Below, one piece after another: positions 1-7,733 of a DNA stretch of 64,000 nt (the first letter of the stretch is position 1; each line of letters starts with the position of its first letter). The position numbers and the translations under genes are program-made. Location: assembly GCA_039798705.1 (NCBI GenBank), contig JBDKFN010000002.1, positions 1-64,000 on the forward strand, in the 5' to 3' direction. The notes beneath the pieces were generated by a model. It made no database searches, was not told where the DNA came from, and was given only the letters and a program-made list of their open reading frames with translations. Source of the stretch: CAIKLP01 sp039798705 (GTDB taxonomy: Bacteria > Bacteroidota > Bacteroidia > Sphingobacteriales > Sphingobacteriaceae).

Positions 1-969
1 GAATGAAGGGCAATTAACTCGTTTGTAATTCTTGCCCTTAGCTCTTGAAGGAGGTTGTTGTAATTGGATAGATAGCGAAAACTCATGCGCTCCAGAAGCA
101 GATGCTCTTAACTCTGAAGTGATGATATCGTAGCTATATCCAAATTTATAAATATCATATTTGAAACCCACTAATCCAATGAATGAATCGCCATTGACAA
201 AGCTTGAACGATACCAAGTACCAGCAACAACAGGACCTCTGTTATAATACATTCCAATGTTTAATTGGCTATTTGAACCTTGTTGTTGGTATAATATGTT
301 TGGCGAAATAGATGCATTATATTGTCTTTTGCCTACCGGAATAAACCCGCCAGCGTGTAATGTAATTTTGCGAGGTAAAGGCGAATTGCCACCATCGAAA
401 GATTGGTTTGGCTCGGTTAAATGGTCAACAGAAAAACCTCCAAAGAAATTTTCTGAAAATAAAATTGCTCCTGTACCAAAATCTAAATAACTAGCATTTA
501 AATTACCCGCTGAAGGGTCGTTTGTGGTATAAATAGGAGTGCCTTGCGCATCATAACCCCAAATTAAATTATTGGTATTCACAGAGTTAGATGAGTAAGA
601 CGTTGAAATTGCTGGTTTAATCATTACTTTTCTGTTTACTTTTAAATTATAAGAGTAAACAGCAGTTATTCTAGTTGCTTTAAAAACCCCATTTGCTTGG
701 TTATCGTTAGCGACCATAATTCCAATTCCGCCATTTAAATTTGGCATGTATTGATCGTATGAAAAAGCAGTATTTCTGTACGCTTTATTTATACCTGGCC
801 ATTGATTACGGTAATTTAAAATAACTCTTGGACCGTCTGCAGTACCAGCAAAACCAGGGTTTAAGTACAAAGGCGCTGCATAAAACTGCGAGTAATGAGG
901 GTCTTGTGCTTTAACTCCTGTTAAGGCTAATAAACCAAAAAATAATAATCCTAATTTCTTTTTTAACAT
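1..969 (-). CDS. PorP/SprF family type IX secretion outer membrane protein, stop codon outside window
   Basis: Translating the minus strand from the ATG at 969 gives 323 residues that stay open to base 1. The N-terminus (MLKKKLGLLFFGLLALTGVKAQ) is a signal peptide, followed by DPHYSQFYAAPLYLNPGFAG, the hallmark opening of PorP/SprF proteins. The last residues read RVNCPSF; members of this family usually end in a CPxF-type motif, so probably only the stop codon is missing. These proteins are predicted outer membrane beta barrels that help T9SS secretion or surface attachment of adhesins such as SprB. The gene diverges from porU. Family is confident; which of the many paralogues it represents cannot be told. 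Confidence 0.88.
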   Translation of the reverse strand, partial: MLKKKLGLLFFGLLALTGVKAQDPHYSQFYAAPLYLNPGFAGTADGPRVILNYRNQWPGINKAYRNTAFSYDQYMPNLNGGIGIMVANDNQANGVFKATRITAVYSYNLKVNRKVMIKPAISTSYSSNSVNTNNLIWGYDAQGTPIYTTNDPSAGNLNASYLDFGTGAILFSENFFGGFSVDHLTEPNQSFDGGNSPLPRKITLHAGGFIPVGKRQYNASISPNILYQQQGSNSQLNIGMYYNRGPVVAGTWYRSSFVNGDSFIGLVGFKYDIYKFGYSYDIITSELRASASGAHEFSLSIQLQQPPSRAKGKNYKRVNCPSF

Positions 970-1144
970 GGGTAAAAACAATTTTAGAATATCTGCTATT
1001 CTAAGTCAGAACATCAAATATAGATAAAATATTTATTGAATAAAAATAGGCAATTTTACCGAGTAATATCCGTTTAAACAGGAATTTTGATGAAATTTAG
1101 GCCATTTGCAAGAATTAGCCTTATTTTTACCAGTTATCGACCAT

Positions 1145-4100
1145 ATGAATATTAAGAAATACCTCATTTTCAGCCTTTTTTTAGGTTTTACTAGTATTGC
1201 AAGCCCCATTTGGGCCCAAAACAATATTCCCGTTAAATTGAACTGGGAGCTTAAAGAATTTGCCAATTTAAAAGAGCAAAGCCAAAAAGTTGAGTTATTT
1301 AATGAAGCCATTTTTGACGTACAATGGCAACACGTTCCAATTTGGAATAGAAAATTTAGTGGATCTTTTCAGTCTGTAACTTTAATTAACCCTGTATATG
1401 AATCTGCTGCAATTGAATATACTAATTCTATTACAAAACAATTTAATGAAACTGCAAGTATTGCATCTGCTATTGTTTACGATAAAAAAATACCGTCCTT
1501 ATTGGTTTCGGTAATTCCATTTAGGAAAAACCCAACAACTGGAAAAACAGAAAGACTGGTTTCGTTTGAAATAAAATTAGTGCAAGGCACTAAAAGTGCT
1601 GCACAACAAGACAATAGAATTTATGCTGCAAATTCTGTTTTGAAAAATGGCAAATGGACTAAATTAGCAATCGATAAAAATGGCATTTACAAAATCACTT
1701 ATAGTGAGTTAAAAAAAATGGGGTGGAATATCGACGCCATTGACCCAAGAAATATTAGGATTTATGGCAACGGAGGTGGCATGCTTCCAGAAATCAACTT
1801 GGCTAATAGATACGACGATTTAGTAGAAAACCCGATTGAAGTATTTGGTGAAGCAGATGGAAAATTTAACGAGGGTGACTATATATTGTTTTACGCCTAT
1901 GGACCAAATAATATTTACCCTGACACATTAACAAAAACTTTTTCACACACCAACAATCCTTACACATTAAAAAGTAATTATTTTATTACTGCAGATTTAG
2001 GCGCAGGAAAAAGAATTAATAGCCAAGCAAGTTTAAACGAAAGCCCGAATAAAATAATAGACAGCTTCCATTACTTCGATGTACACGAAACAAATAATTC
2101 AACAGGTGTGAATTTAACAGTGAGAAGCGGAAGAGAAAGATGGGGCGAAGAATTTAGCAATTTACTCAGCTACGACTTCCCCTTTACGATTCCAGAATTA
2201 GCCTCTACGAAGTCTGTTAAAATAAGAGCTGACTTAATTGGTCGAGCGCAAACGCCTGCAAACAGCTCGTTTGTAATAAGAGCGAATGGTCAAATAACGA
2301 ATACATTATATTGCTCTGGCGTGGAATTTAGCTACGATGCTGCATACGGTTCAATTGTAACTACTGGTTACACAGAAATACCAAACCCCACAGAAAATTT
2401 ATTAGTAAACATCAGTTATAATAAACCGGATTTAACTGCAACTGGATATTTGAATTTTATTCAAGTAAATGCGCACTGCAAATTAAAAATGTTCGGGAAT
2501 GAATTGAACTTTAGTAACATTGAAAGTTACGGTAGCGGAAAAATAAGTCAGTTTAATTTAAACTTAAATAATATTACTGACGTTAAAATTTGGGATGTTA
2601 CGGATAAAACTACACCCATAAACCAAGAATACCGTATTGAAAATAATACCGCAATTTTTGTCAACAATACCGCTAAACTGAAATCATTTGTTGCTTTTAG
2701 CGGTACAGATTTCCCAAAGCCAGAAATTGTTGGAAATGTTGAAAATCAAGACTTGCACGGACTTGACTTTGTTGATTTTATTATTGTTTCTGCGCCCGAT
2801 TTTGTTTCAGAAGCAGAAAGATTAGCCGAATTCAGAAGATCAAAGAGTAACTTAAAAGTATTAGTAATTACCGAAGATAAAATTTTCAACGAGTTTAGCT
2901 CAGGTAGCAAAGATGCATCGGCAATAAGAGATTTTGTAAAAATGTTTTATGATAGGGCTGGCAGTAATACAGCTAACATGCCGAAGTACTTATTGTTTTT
3001 TGGCGATGGCTCGTATGATAATATTGGTTTTGTGAAAAATAATACTAACTACCTTACAACTTTCGAAAGTAGAAATTCACATTCTCCTTTTGGATCATAT
3101 GTAAGTGATGATTTTTTTGGACTGCTAGATGCATCAGAAGGCGATTTCGATTATAATGGCAATCCGGTATTTGGCGCATCAGCATTAGATGTGGCTGTTG
3201 GTAGAATGCCCATTCAATCTGCATTAGAAGCAAAACAAATGGTAGATAAGCTACTTCTATACAACGAGCTTAAGGGTGATTGGAAAAATAAATACGTATT
3301 AGTAGCCGACGATCAAGATGGCAATTTGCATTTGAACCATGCGGAGAATCATTTTAGAACCATCAAACAGTTGACTAAAAATATCAATGTCGACAAAATA
3401 TATTTAGACGCTTACCCTCAAATAAGTACGCCGGCAGGAAGCAGGTACCCAGAAGTAAACAATGCCATCAATCAAGCAATGGCTTCTGGTGCATTGGTAA
3501 TAAATTACATAGGGCATGGTGGCGAAGTTGGGCTTGCTCACGAAAAGGTTGTCACCCTTGATGATATTCACTCTTGGAAAAACAAATCAAGTATGCCATT
3601 ACTTTTTACAGCTACTTGTTCAGTAAGCAGATGGGACGACCCAGCTTTCCAATCGGCAGGCGAGCAATGTTTATTAAATGCTGATGGCGGCGCAATTGCT
3701 ATGTTTACTACAACTCGAGTAGTATTTGCAAATGAAAACGAAGCCATTAACCAAAGTTTTATCAAAGCACTTTTCGATTCTACAAATATTGGAAGCAATA
3801 ATACACTAGGTGACTTATTTAGAAAAAGCAAAAACCTAAACGGTTTGGGTTTAACCATTAACCAAAGAAATTTTTCTTTATTGGGCGATCCATCTTTGCC
3901 GTTTGCTACTCCACAATATAAAATTATAACAGAAAAAATTAATGAAAAATTAATCAGCGGAAAAAACCTTGATACTTTAAAAGCACAAAGTTTAGTAAAT
4001 ATTAAAGGGTATATAGTTGATGAAAATGGAAGTAAAATGTCAAATGTGAATGGCATTTTATACCCAAGTATTTTTGATAAAAAAACTACTTTGAAGACAC

Positions 4101-5011
4101 TTGGTCAAGATGTGGGAACCAATGGTAGTAAAGTGCAAAATTTCGATATTCAAAAAAATATTATTTACAAAGGGAAAGTAAGCATTACGAACGGTGCATT
4201 TGATTTTAACTTTGTTGTTCCTAAAGATATTTCTTACTTGGCAGGCGCTGGAAGGCTTAGCTTCTATGCACAAGCAGGCGCTCAAGAAGCGAGCGGCTCT
4301 TTTGATAGTGTTATAATTGGCGGCTCTTCTAATTCAAGCAATAGCGACAAAGTTGGACCAGAATTAAAAGTGTTTTTGAATTCTGAAAACTTTGTAATGG
4401 GCGGTATTACCAATGAAAATCCAAAACTAATTGTTAAACTAAAAGACGACAATGGGATCAATACGGTAGGCAATGGAATTGGCCATAATTTAACTGCTAG
4501 TCTAACGAAAGATGGAAAAACAGAAAGCATCGATTTAAACCAATATTATGAATCAAAATTAGATAGCTATCAAGAAGGAGAAATAAATTATCCATTCAAT
4601 AAGCTGTCCGCTGGAAATTACACTTTAAAAGTAAAAGCTTGGGATGTTTTCAATAACTCTTCTGAAAACAATACCACATTCACTGTAGTGTCTTCTGAAG
4701 GACTTCAATTGCAACATGTTTTAAATTACCCAAATCCATTCACCACACAAACAGATTTTCAATTTGAGCACAATGGTGGAAGCGCTAATTTGCAAGTTCA
4801 CGTTCAAATTTTTACCGTTGCGGGTAAACTTGTTAAAACCATCAACCAAACTACAAATGGAAGTGGCGCAAGGGTTACAGGTATAATTTGGGATGGAAAA
4901 GATGATTTTGGTGATAAAATTGGTAGGGGCGTATATGTTTACCGATTAAAAATACGTTTGCCAAATGGTCAATCGGCCGAAAAAACCGAAAAGCTAGTAT
5001 TGTTAAATTAA
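1145..5011 (+). CDS. porU: Type IX secretion sortase PorU (C25 gingipain-like)
   Basis: 1288 residues. I start at 1145, not at an upstream in-frame ATG at 1106, because 1145 opens a signal peptide (MNIKKYLIFSLFLGFTS ending IWAQ). The central part is a C25 cysteine-peptidase domain with the His in NYIGHGGEVG (about H791) and the Cys in FTATCSVSRWDD (about C825), matching the gingipain/PorU catalytic pair. The C-terminus (LNYPNPFTTQTDF to GRGVYVYRLK) is a FlgD/T9SS-type sorting domain, as PorU itself has in Porphyromonas. PorU cleaves sorting domains from cargo at the cell surface and joins the cargo to anionic lipopolysaccharide or a similar anchor. It is followed 60 bases later by porV, its known partner. 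Confidence 0.93.
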   Translation: MNIKKYLIFSLFLGFTSIASPIWAQNNIPVKLNWELKEFANLKEQSQKVELFNEAIFDVQWQHVPIWNRKFSGSFQSVTLINPVYESAAIEYTNSITKQFNETASIASAIVYDKKIPSLLVSVIPFRKNPTTGKTERLVSFEIKLVQGTKSAAQQDNRIYAANSVLKNGKWTKLAIDKNGIYKITYSELKKMGWNIDAIDPRNIRIYGNGGGMLPEINLANRYDDLVENPIEVFGEADGKFNEGDYILFYAYGPNNIYPDTLTKTFSHTNNPYTLKSNYFITADLGAGKRINSQASLNESPNKIIDSFHYFDVHETNNSTGVNLTVRSGRERWGEEFSNLLSYDFPFTIPELASTKSVKIRADLIGRAQTPANSSFVIRANGQITNTLYCSGVEFSYDAAYGSIVTTGYTEIPNPTENLLVNISYNKPDLTATGYLNFIQVNAHCKLKMFGNELNFSNIESYGSGKISQFNLNLNNITDVKIWDVTDKTTPINQEYRIENNTAIFVNNTAKLKSFVAFSGTDFPKPEIVGNVENQDLHGLDFVDFIIVSAPDFVSEAERLAEFRRSKSNLKVLVITEDKIFNEFSSGSKDASAIRDFVKMFYDRAGSNTANMPKYLLFFGDGSYDNIGFVKNNTNYLTTFESRNSHSPFGSYVSDDFFGLLDASEGDFDYNGNPVFGASALDVAVGRMPIQSALEAKQMVDKLLLYNELKGDWKNKYVLVADDQDGNLHLNHAENHFRTIKQLTKNINVDKIYLDAYPQISTPAGSRYPEVNNAINQAMASGALVINYIGHGGEVGLAHEKVVTLDDIHSWKNKSSMPLLFTATCSVSRWDDPAFQSAGEQCLLNADGGAIAMFTTTRVVFANENEAINQSFIKALFDSTNIGSNNTLGDLFRKSKNLNGLGLTINQRNFSLLGDPSLPFATPQYKIITEKINEKLISGKNLDTLKAQSLVNIKGYIVDENGSKMSNVNGILYPSIFDKKTTLKTLGQDVGTNGSKVQNFDIQKNIIYKGKVSITNGAFDFNFVVPKDISYLAGAGRLSFYAQAGAQEASGSFDSVIIGGSSNSSNSDKVGPELKVFLNSENFVMGGITNENPKLIVKLKDDNGINTVGNGIGHNLTASLTKDGKTESIDLNQYYESKLDSYQEGEINYPFNKLSAGNYTLKVKAWDVFNNSSENNTTFTVVSSEGLQLQHVLNYPNPFTTQTDFQFEHNGGSANLQVHVQIFTVAGKLVKTINQTTNGSGARVTGIIWDGKDDFGDKIGRGVYVYRLKIRLPNGQSAEKTEKLVLLN

Positions 5012-5029
5012 GCTTTTGCCTTATTTTTC

Positions 5030-5037
5030 TATCTTTG
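5030..5037 (+). promoter_or_regulatory. Candidate -7 promoter element before porV
   Basis: TATCTTTG matches the Bacteroidota TAnnTTTG element, about 35 bases before the porV ATG. No TTG is present at the right distance upstream, so the match is partial. It would allow porV-ispF to be transcribed apart from porU. Confidence 0.35.
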
Positions 5038-5071
5038 GAATTGCAGGCAATCGCATTATAAATTATAGTCA

Positions 5072-6319
5072 ATGAAATTAAATAAGTTAGGTTCAAAAAA
5101 TATTGGTAAAATTATTTTAACGGCTGCGTTTTTTTGCGGATCAATAAAAAATGTATCAGCGCAAATTAGCACGCAAAACTTAAATGGGAATGGTGATGCG
5201 GTAAATGCCATAACCACTGCGGTTCCATTTTTATTAATTGGCCCAGACTCAAGAGCAGGCGCCATGGGCGATGGTGGAGTAGCGACTAGCGCTGACGTTA
5301 ATGCTAATCATTGGAACCCGTCTAAGTTAGCATTCATTGATAGAAAATATGCCATTGGACTTTCTTACACACCATGGTTACAAAAATTAGTTCCAGATAT
5401 TAACTTGGCATATTTATCTGGCTATTACAAACTTGATAACAAACAAGTATTTGGCGCTTCGTTAAGGTATTTTTCTTTGGGAGATATTACTTTTACTGAC
5501 AACGCTGGAAATGTAACAGGACAAGGGAACCCGAATGAATTTGCATTAGATTTATCATACACCAGAAAACTTTCGGAAAGACTCGGAGTAGGAACTGCTT
5601 TTCGATTTATTAATTCTGATTTAGCACAAGGACAACTAGCTGCATCTGGCCAAGATATTATGCCAGGAAGAAGTGTGGCCGTAGACGTTTCTACTTTTTA
5701 TCAAAATCCAGATTTAATAGTTGATGGGAAAAGAACAACATTTACATTTGGCGCGATGGTTTCAAACGTAGGCGCAAAAATGAATTACACCAATTCAACT
5801 GATCGATTTTTTATTCCAACCAATTTAAAGATTGGAGTTGGTGGAAAGATGAAATTAGATGACTATAATGAAATCTCAGCATTCGTAGAAGCGAATAAAT
5901 TATTGGTACCTACTCCTCCTATTTATGCATACGATAGTTTAAATAATCCAATTTATAATTTAGATGGTACTCGTAAAATAATTGCAGGTAAAGATCCCAA
6001 TGTTTCTGTGCCAACAGGAATTATGCAATCTTTCACTGACGCTCCCGGAGGCATGAAAGAAGAATTTAGAGAGATCTATTATTCGGCAGGATTTGAGTAT
6101 TGGTACGATAAACAATTTGCCTTACGCGCTGGCTATTTTTATGAGCATCCCACCAAAGGTGACAGACAATATTTTACAATTGGTGCAGGTATTAAATACA
6201 ATGTTTTTGGAATTGATCTTTCATACTTAATTCCAACTAAACAACAAAACCCATTAGAGAACACTTTAAGATTCTCGCTTACATTTAACTTTGAAGACGC
6301 CAAACTAAATGAAAATTAA
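5072..6319 (+). CDS. porV: Type IX secretion outer membrane shuttle protein PorV (LptO)
   Basis: 415 residues with an N-terminal signal sequence ending near NVSAQ. The segment GPDSRAGAMGDGGVATSADV followed by NANHWNPSKLAF is characteristic of PorV, a FadL-like 14-strand outer membrane barrel. PorV collects T9SS substrates from the SprA translocon and delivers them to PorU in the attachment complex. It lies directly after porU, the usual arrangement, and its last 11 bases overlap ispF, so the three genes are probably transcribed together. No truncation or frameshift is seen. Confidence 0.93.
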   Translation: MKLNKLGSKNIGKIILTAAFFCGSIKNVSAQISTQNLNGNGDAVNAITTAVPFLLIGPDSRAGAMGDGGVATSADVNANHWNPSKLAFIDRKYAIGLSYTPWLQKLVPDINLAYLSGYYKLDNKQVFGASLRYFSLGDITFTDNAGNVTGQGNPNEFALDLSYTRKLSERLGVGTAFRFINSDLAQGQLAASGQDIMPGRSVAVDVSTFYQNPDLIVDGKRTTFTFGAMVSNVGAKMNYTNSTDRFFIPTNLKIGVGGKMKLDDYNEISAFVEANKLLVPTPPIYAYDSLNNPIYNLDGTRKIIAGKDPNVSVPTGIMQSFTDAPGGMKEEFREIYYSAGFEYWYDKQFALRAGYFYEHPTKGDRQYFTIGAGIKYNVFGIDLSYLIPTKQQNPLENTLRFSLTFNFEDAKLNEN

Positions 6320-6791
6320 AATAGGATTTGGCTTTGATGTTCACCAATTAAAAATTGGACATCCATTTGTGATGGGTGGCGTAAGCCTTGAGCACGATAG
6401 AGGTGCTTACGGGCATTCAGACGCTGACGTGTTATTACACGCCATCTGTGATGCTATTTTAGGTGCTGCTAATTTGAGAGACATCGGATTTCATTTTTCA
6501 AATACAGATGAAAAATGGAAAGGAATTTCAAGTCTCATCTTATTGCAAGAAGTAATTAAACTGATCAAAGAAAAGGATTTTGCAATTGGCAATATTGATT
6601 GTATGATTTGTTTAGAAGCACCAAAAATTAATCCTCATATACCTGAAATGAAAAAAAATATTGCAACAGCAATTGGAATTTCAGAAGAAGATATTTCTAT
6701 TAAAGCTACCACAAACGAACAAATGGGATTTATAGGAAGGGCAGAAGGTGTAGTTGCTTATGCGGTGGTTTTACTAGAAAAAACTATTTAA
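6309..6791 (+). CDS. ispF: 2-C-methyl-D-erythritol 2,4-cyclodiphosphate synthase IspF
   Basis: 160 residues, the normal family length. IspF converts CDP-ME 2-phosphate into the cyclic diphosphate MEcPP with release of CMP, in the non-mevalonate isoprenoid pathway. The zinc site is intact: D10 and H12 in GFGFDVHQ and H44 in GHSDADVLLHAI. The C-terminal IKATTNEQMGFIGRAEG is also typical. The start overlaps the end of porV by 11 bases, suggesting translational coupling. The 3' end overlaps the convergent methyltransferase gene by 8 bases. Confidence 0.96.
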   Translation: MKIKIGFGFDVHQLKIGHPFVMGGVSLEHDRGAYGHSDADVLLHAICDAILGAANLRDIGFHFSNTDEKWKGISSLILLQEVIKLIKEKDFAIGNIDCMICLEAPKINPHIPEMKKNIATAIGISEEDISIKATTNEQMGFIGRAEGVVAYAVVLLEKTI

Positions 6792-7569
6792 ACCCTCGTT
6801 GCCTTTTTGCTTCAAAAGTTAAAATAGCAGCAGCATTGGATACATTAAGCGAATCTATTTTACCAAGCATTGGAATTTTAATTTGCAAAGCATGCTTAAG
6901 CCAATAGTCGCTGAGCCCTGTTGCTTCTGTTCCTAAAATAATTGCTGAAGATTTTTTGAAGTCAATATGATGGTAATCGTCTTTTGCAGTTAAAGCAGCT
7001 GCATAGGCTGTAATTTTTTGATTTTGCAGCCAATGGTATAATTCTTCAGAACTACAAATTACAACAGGCACTGTAAAAACACAACCTACACTTGAACGTA
7101 TAACATTCGGATTAAAGAGATCTGTTTTTAAATCACAAACAATTAATGCATCCACTTTTGCTGCATCTGCTGTTCTTAAAACCGCACCTAAATTACCTGG
7201 TTTTTCTACTGCTTCTAATACTAACAATAAAGGGTGCTCTGTTAATTGTAATTCTTCTAAGGATAAAAAAACAGGTTTGATTAAGGCCAACAAACCATCG
7301 GAGTTTTCGCGATATGCAATTTTAGCAAAGACTTCTTTCGTAACTGGATAAATATTTTCAGCAGGAAAGTTTTCAATGCGACCAGCAATTTCCTCGCAAA
7401 AATACAAAGCGGCAATTTCATGACCTGCACTTAAGGCTAAAGCAATTTCGCGTTTGCCTTCCACCACAATTAAGCCTTCAGACTTGCGCTCAGAAGATTT
7501 CTCGATTAGGCGACTAATATGTTTAATCTTTGGATTTTGTAAACTAGAAATTAGTTCAGAATGCAACAT
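6784..7569 (-). CDS. TrmH/SpoU-family RNA 2'-O-ribose methyltransferase
   Basis: 261 residues. An N-terminal substrate-binding domain (about 1-95, with LIVVEGKREIALAL) precedes the knotted SPOUT methyltransferase domain. The three SpoU motifs are present: GNLGAVLRTADAA, AIILGTEATGLSDY and IPMLGKIDSLNVSNAAAI, which hold the catalytic Arg and the SAM-binding loops. The family methylates ribose 2'-OH groups in rRNA or tRNA, but the target base cannot be deduced. The gene starts one base after the end of the small Cys-rich membrane protein gene and probably shares a transcript with it and polA. Confidence 0.88.
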   Translation of the reverse strand: MLHSELISSLQNPKIKHISRLIEKSSERKSEGLIVVEGKREIALALSAGHEIAALYFCEEIAGRIENFPAENIYPVTKEVFAKIAYRENSDGLLALIKPVFLSLEELQLTEHPLLLVLEAVEKPGNLGAVLRTADAAKVDALIVCDLKTDLFNPNVIRSSVGCVFTVPVVICSSEELYHWLQNQKITAYAAALTAKDDYHHIDFKKSSAIILGTEATGLSDYWLKHALQIKIPMLGKIDSLNVSNAAAILTFEAKRQRGFK

Positions 7570-7713
7570 TTAAATTTTATTTTCTAGTTGATCAACGCCA
7601 CAGTTACAATTTCCCGCACACTTACTCTTCGAAGTAAAATTGCGATAAACCATATTACCTAAATAAAAGCAAGCTGCTATTAATAATATTGCGACAATTA
7701 TTTCCTGAAACAT
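7570..7713 (-). CDS. Small Cys-rich single-pass membrane protein (FeoB-associated type)
   Basis: 47 residues if translation starts at the ATG at 7713; an upstream in-frame start at 7752 would overlap the end of polA and adds an unlikely leader. One hydrophobic helix (IIVAILLIAACFYLGNMVY) is followed by a short basic tail with KCAGNCNC. This layout resembles the FeoB-associated Cys-rich membrane protein family, small proteins with one helix and clustered cysteines, but there is no feoB or feoA nearby. The cysteine cluster could bind a metal. Function is unknown; the assignment is by architecture only. Confidence 0.6.
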   Translation of the reverse strand: MFQEIIVAILLIAACFYLGNMVYRNFTSKSKCAGNCNCGVDQLENKI

Positions 7714-7733
7714 ATACAAATATAAAAATAATA

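Noticed and set aside
257..490. Open frame of 77 codons on the + strand
   Set aside because: It lies wholly inside the PorP/SprF-like gene on the opposite strand and has no recognisable protein features.
1106..1144. Upstream ATG extending PorU by 13 residues
   Set aside because: The signal peptide begins at 1145; the extension would put a hydrophobic stretch and acidic residue before it.
3568..4056. 162-codon open frame on the - strand
   Set aside because: It is antisense to the C25 domain of porU, whose sequence is well conserved; the antisense product has no recognisable domain.
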